Positions 59,092 through 64,000 of a stretch of DNA of 64,000 nucleotides are shown here, piece by piece. The first letter of the stretch is position 1. Each line of letters begins with the position of its first letter. The DNA is from Davidsoniella eucalypti. Taxonomy: Eukaryota > Ascomycota > Sordariomycetes > Microascales > Ceratocystidaceae. The stretch spans positions 50,351 to 114,350 of the forward strand of contig RMBW01000102.1 of the NCBI GenBank assembly GCA_004009845.1. The letters run 5' to 3'. A model generated the notes under the pieces. The model did no database searches and had not been told where the DNA came from. It saw nothing but the letters and a program-made list of their open reading frames with translations. Both the position numbers and the translations under genes were made by a program.

Positions 59092-62000
59092 TATGGGAGA
59101 AGCAAGCCATTCTTAGGTCTTTGGAGAAGAGGTCGTATGTTGTTGGCAAGGGGAGGGGAGGCGAAGCTATTCTTTTCATGTGACATGAAGCATCATATAT
59201 ATCACATTGTACCCTTTTTCCTGTAGTGCTATATCTTTTATTATTTACTTTTTTTCTTCTTTTTTTATTATTCTATCTTTGCCTTTGCTATTATGTAACG
59301 TCCCGTATCTGAATTTGAAATCGGGTTGAAATCAAACCCACAAATTATAACAGAGCCTTTAGTCTTGGAATTGCCACTAGATTATCAATACTTGCAATCT
59401 TCCAATACGAATTGCGACTTTCGAAAGGAGGCTTGGTTTTTGATAGCCTGAATATATTATACCAACTAGTAGTTCCAAGTTATGGAATCAATATGGTAAA
59501 GGTAAAAGAGAATGACTGAAGTGTAAAAACTGCGGCAAATATGACGTTCACCGAAGATTAGTGGTTGCTCGTTACTTTTTTGGCATATAAGTGACATTAC
59601 ACTGTCTGTGCCGTATGTAGTGTGTGGTACATTTATATGTACAATATTAGATATGTGTGCTACATGAAGGGAAAGGAGATGATTGCATGTATAATATACA
59701 GAGGCGGATTTGACAGTGAAATCATGACGTAGGAAGGTCATTAATCGGAAAAGTTCCCCGGACCGGATACGAACAAAAGGACAGAGGAGAAAGGGGGGGG
59801 GGTTGTTAATTTCTTTCTATTCTGTTTTATATCTGAAGACTACATTTGTATACAGATGTGTTTAGGTAGCTTGATATAAGAACCCTCTTCATAATAGAAG
59901 GAGCGTAGCTATTTTGGCATTAAAACCTTGAGTTATAGGGACGATCACTTTCTTAACCCGTCTTCAAGAGGGATTTCCTGATACTACAGGCGTCCTGAAA
60001 TTCATATTATAAGTAGCAATATATCCAAATGACATCGAACAACCAAGAAGTGCTATAATAGAATCCCATATTCTGATTTTGATATTTTATGGATAGTGCC
60101 ATTATTGATGATGTGACCAGCTACTTAAGCGAAAGCATCTATTTTACCATATCATAAAACAAAAGTATAAGAGGAAAGATTCTAATGAATAAAAAAGCAA
60201 GTGGACTAATGAAGTCGAATTTATGATGTCATCTGACTAGAAAAAAAAGGGGGGGGGAGGGGGAAAGCCTAACGAGGAAGAAAATGGAGAGCATTACATA
60301 GTTTGTTAGAAGCTAAGGAAAACTTATCATCTCGAACATGAGACTTGAACATTAACAAAGCAACAAAGGAATTTTATTTTATTTAATTTGGTTTACGATT
60401 ATTCAAGTCGAAATAGAATTTGCCACCAGCCATTTATTTTTTTGGTAAACTTAGATATGTAGTGCTGTAGGCCTTCTTTTCTGTTCTTTTCTCTTTTTTT
60501 TTCTTTTTCTTTTCTGCCCAGGATGTAAATGTAGTATGTATCCAAACTAGATAAAACTGTGTATAGGGCGGCTATCACGGTTTAAACTAAGGAAAGACGG
60601 CTTAGAGATACTGGGTTCTAGTTCGAGCAAGGGTTTGCCCTAAGATGGTGGTTGGTGATGACTTCATAAGGCCGTGAAGAGGGGGGGGGGGGGTCATCAT
60701 CAATCTCCATATCTAGACTAGTCGATATTTACCTTTGTCAAGAAAAGGCTGTAGAGTTTGTTAATCACACCGAGTGCCTGAGTTAGGACTAATCCTAATT
60801 TTTGCCACGGAGTTTTTTATATTTTTTTAATACTGGTTCACCGAAGTATCGATGACAAAGTTTCATTGATAACAATGGAGTGGCAACCATCGTAGACTGG
60901 GATTACACATTGTTCTTCTTTTTCTTTTGCATAGGGACAAAGGAAGAAGATCACATGGTGATGAATGACATGTTTCTGTGTAGAAAGTAAGAGAAGGTCG
61001 ATGAACTAAGCAATTCCACTTTGGAGATCTCTTAGTCAAAGAGAAAAAAAAAAGAGTATTAAAAATATAAAGCTGATATATACAACCTATTTTTGTAGTC
61101 TCAGCTGACACTCACGATGAATTTGGTGGAATCATCCATATGTAAGCAAAAACTAATACACCCCTCCTTTCTTCTTATGTAGCATCTGGCTCTTATTGGC
61201 CAATGATTTGCCGATAGAAAACAAAGGGCAATGCAAGGCTTAACTCATCCTGTACAGAGACTGCCTATCATGGTATTTTCTTATTTCTTAGCACAAGAGA
61301 CGAGACATACAGAATATCTGCATTGTGCATATGCACTCTTTTAATTCTATTTTTTTTCAATTCCTTTTGTTATTCTTATTCCGATATATCTCTGCTGCCT
61401 AACTGCATCACAATTTCTACTACTAAAATTCCCAAGACTTGTATTTTCAATAGTCTCGTCTTTGCCGTTGTTCTCCGTGCATACAATACTACGCCATGTC
61501 TTTTTCTTTTTTTATTACTACTGTTTTCCCAATACTACTAGCAGCCTGAAAACCCAACTAAAAGAAAGATATATAAACACGACTAGTTACATAGTTGCAG
61601 AGGACGTCTGCCACTCAAATAGTATACCTGTCTCATATGCCACTGTCCTGTGTATTGGCAACATCCCGTCCCGTCCTGTCCTAATGTCGTAGAATATCAG
61701 CACAAGACCTGCTACGCTCTTGCTGACATTTAGTCTGTATGCAAGCTATTGCTACATGCCATGTTGTCAGTATATTCAATACTAGTATGAGGCCCTTCTT
61801 AAGAGTACAAAAAAGCACCACTATCGCTACTACTTGAAGCGCCATTTTATGTATTTTCATGCCGTAGTCTTGCAACATCAAGAAATCAATAGTTACAGCA
61901 CCAGAAAAAGGAGGAGCAAAAGGGTCCTGGGTCCTGTACTATCATTCTATTGAATTGAATGTGAGAGAGAAATAAAAGAACAGAGTCCAATGAACCTGAC

Positions 62001-62657
62001 TGATCCGGGTCTTTATTCGATTTCGATGCCACCGTACTGCCCATATCAGAAAGCCTGCAAAACATCCAAGACTGTATCATGACCCGATTTACTATGCTTG
62101 ATTTCTGCTTTCGTTACAGTGTTTCTTTACTGGGCAGACATGACACATACTTTTTACACTAACATATCATAAGCACAGGTTTCGGAGGCAAAGAGATATT
62201 CCGTAACGTCGTAGATATTCGTATCTGCATAGTATATAGTATATAGATAGCTAGAGGAAAATAACCAAGCAAGCGTAGAATTTATGTAGAACAGAAAAAG
62301 AAAGCACGTAGGATGATAAGAAAAACCAGGTAAATAAAAAAGCGTATTGATGATGCAATGCAATGGGCGGGGGAAATATGTGGACATGATTTAGAGAAAC
62401 AGGAAATACAACGATAAACTTTGTTTTAGAAGCTGAATTCAACAAGAAGAAAACAGAAGAATAATGCGGGGAAAAAGGATATCATTCGCGAGAATAAAGA
62501 GAGAGAGTATCAATAACACCGCCCATGGGGAATAAGACAAAGGAAATAGTAGAAAAAAGTATGTGTAAAAAGTGAAAGGTCGGAAGTCCAGTAGAAGAGA
62601 AGTGAAATTTGTATGGTGAGAAAATGCAGGAAGAGAGAGAAAGATGCAGTGCCGAGT
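59092..62657. other. Long convergent intergenic region between the CRH and DUF8035-like genes
   Basis: About 3.6 kb between converging stops, unusually long for 3' flanks. It contains G-rich homopolymers (around 59796-59804, 60249-60263 and a G13 run at 60681-60693) and many A/T runs. No ORF resembles a known protein. It may hold an unrecognised non-coding RNA or transposon remains, but nothing is positively identified. Confidence 0.45.
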
Positions 62658-64000
62658 TTAATGCAAGGCATCTCTAATGACAGACATGATCGAGGTGCGC
62701 TTTTCTTTGCGGTGCTCGCGGCCTTCACGGTATTCACGGGCACTGTCTCTGCTCTCTCTTTCTCTGCCTTCTCTGTAGTCACGATCCCGGTCCCGCTCAC
62801 GTTCACGGTCGCGGTAGTCTCTGTCACGTTCACGGTGTTCGCGGTCACGGTGACGCTGTTCACGCTCGTAATCGTCGAGAACTCTGCTGCTACGGCGTCC
62901 GCTAGGAGCTACTGAGACCGATGAGCGACGAGGCTCATCAAATGGCTCATCTAGGTTGGCTGAGCTGGTGCGGGCAGAGGGAGGCGTGTTCGTGTCACCG
63001 CCACTACTGGCCACAGTGTAGTACTTCTTTGAGCCAGAGCGCGACCGGCTGTTGTCAGATGACAGTGATGAATCACTTTCTGAGTCGGAACGGCGAGATG
63101 AGCGGTGGTGACGCTCACGGTCAGAGCTAGACGGCGAGCCGTTATTATCGCTGTGGTCGAGACCGCTGGCACGGCTGGCACGAGGAGCCATCTCCAGAAG
63201 CTTGACAGTAGGCTTAGGAGAGCTGGAGGCAATCTCACGAGGGTTGCTATCAGGGTCGTAGATAACATCATGCGGGTTGGCATTTTTGAGAATGCTCTTC
63301 GGGCGGGTGGGCGACCGAGGACCACTAAGAGCTAGATTGGGAGTAGAAGCAATGGCTGTGGAGATAGGAGGAGAGACAATAGAGGGCTTTGAGCGAGAGA
63401 TAGCCACAGCAGACTGAGCAGGAGGTAGTGATAGGGAAAGAGAAGAAGCACGGCTCTGCGAAGTGGGCTGAGAAGGCGAGGTGGTGCGAGGGCGGTGGTC
63501 ACGGTCATGATCACGGTCATAATCGCGGTCTCTGTGTTCACGTTCCCGGCGACGACGGCGAGACTCGTCTTCTGGGGATTCGCGGCCACGTTCACGCTCA
63601 CGCTGCTCGCGCTCAGCATCAGTAGACTTGTGTGAAGGCATGGCATAGCGCAGGCGTTCTTGGCGGATGTCGTTACTGAGATCGACAAGCTTAAGCAGGT
63701 CTTCCTCGCCAATGAAGCCAAGCACAGCAACAAACTCAGGGAAGGCCTCGAAGTGCTTAGCGGAGCGGCTGAAGGCCTCGGCAGTGAATTTGTCACGGTT
63801 CACCTTGGTCCAGAGAGCAGTAGGCGCGATCTGGTTACCAAACTGGTCAGGACCGATAGGCATGATAGTAGTCTTGCTGCGCGAAGAGCGGCGATCCTTG
63901 ATAGAAAGCTCTGAAGTGTGCGACGAAGCAGCAAGACGGGAAAGTTCCTCGGTGGTGATGTACTCAAAGTCACCGTGGCCGAGGCTGCGACTGGAGACGC
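62658..64000 (-). CDS. DUF8035-like charged protein, C-terminal part (runs off the right edge)
   Basis: The frame is open from the window edge at 64000 to the stop at 62658, so the N-terminus lies outside. A Met at 63863 is internal: about 45 upstream codons in frame (GHGDFEYITTEELSRLAASS) look equally coding. A folded segment follows (PTALWTKVNRDKFTAEAF, then FEAFPEFVAVLGFIGEEDLLKLVDLSNDIRQ). It resembles the DUF8035 domain of fungal proteins, with its W-T-K start and E-E-D-hydrophobic pattern. The rest is low-complexity: alternating Arg/Glu/Asp (EREQRERERGRE type), Ser/Pro-rich middle, and a second long RE/RD repeat near the C-terminus ending in SIMSVIRDALH. Such RE/RS-rich regions are common in nuclear or RNA-associated proteins, but the function is unknown. 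Confidence 0.72.
   Translation of the reverse strand, partial: VSSRSLGHGDFEYITTEELSRLAASSHTSELSIKDRRSSRSKTTIMPIGPDQFGNQIAPTALWTKVNRDKFTAEAFSRSAKHFEAFPEFVAVLGFIGEEDLLKLVDLSNDIRQERLRYAMPSHKSTDAEREQRERERGRESPEDESRRRRREREHRDRDYDRDHDRDHRPRTTSPSQPTSQSRASSLSLSLPPAQSAVAISRSKPSIVSPPISTAIASTPNLALSGPRSPTRPKSILKNANPHDVIYDPDSNPREIASSSPKPTVKLLEMAPRASRASGLDHSDNNGSPSSSDRERHHRSSRRSDSESDSSLSSDNSRSRSGSKKYYTVASSGGDTNTPPSARTSSANLDEPFDEPRRSSVSVAPSGRRSSRVLDDYEREQRHRDREHRERDRDYRDRERERDRDRDYREGRERESRDSAREYREGREHRKEKRTSIMSVIRDALH

Noticed and set aside
1..64000. tRNA, rRNA genes or CRISPR array
   Set aside because: Scanning by eye for B-box (GGTTCGANTCC) patterns, rRNA-like conserved blocks and spaced repeats found no convincing case; a software scan could still reveal a tRNA.

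Overview
The window looks like nuclear DNA of a filamentous ascomycete (Pezizomycotina, probably Eurotiomycetes; the class is inference). The evidence is the introns (57 to 829 nt, mostly GTA/GTG donors, CTAAC or CTGAC branch sites, YAG acceptors), CT-rich promoters, and typical fungal families: GH16 CRH cell-wall transglycosylase, GT15 mannosyltransferase, mitochondrial uL15m, Cox4, and an ERCC6L2-like SNF2 helicase. Gene density is low for such a fungus: about ten credible host genes plus a duplicated small secreted gene in 64 kb.

Left part (1-21 kb), in order: first exon of an MVP1-type sorting nexin (-) whose remainder is not visible; mitochondrial ribosomal protein uL15m (+); an SDR-like NAD(P)-binding protein (-) divergent from COX4 (+, five exons); a DUF4604 protein (-) divergent from a GT15 mannosyltransferase (+, four exons); dihydroxy-acid dehydratase ILV3 (-, two exons); a 5 kb stretch with no gene; and a SANT/Myb-like regulator (-). 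These are mostly housekeeping functions (mitochondrial translation and respiration, branched-chain amino acid synthesis, Golgi glycosylation, endosomal sorting).

Middle (21-41 kb): a stretch of about 17.7 kb in which I see no gene separates the SANT regulator (-) from a second Myb-type regulator (+, 38725-40509). Both genes point away from this desert, and each start is flanked by strongly polypyrimidine sequence on its own sense strand.

Right part (41-64 kb): a recent direct duplication (41510-47241 and 48976-54504) carries a small secreted six-cysteine protein that resembles a CBM19 chitin-binding module, followed by a broken 3' part of an ERCC6L2-like helicase. A 5'-truncated LINE fragment (reverse transcriptase end, RNase H, C-terminal CxC-H-C region) fills the gap between the copies. 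By hand count the two secreted genes differ at about 10% of coding bases, almost all amino-acid-changing, while their shared intron differs at 2 of 139 bases. This is the strongest unusual signal in the window and suggests diversifying selection on a candidate effector or cell-wall-binding peptide. A 41-base exact copy of part of the nearby Myb gene lies about 200 bases beyond the second repeat copy. A CRH-family chitin-glucan transglycosylase (+) and a DUF8035-like RS/RE-rich protein (-, running off the right edge) complete the window. No tRNA, rRNA or CRISPR array was recognised.
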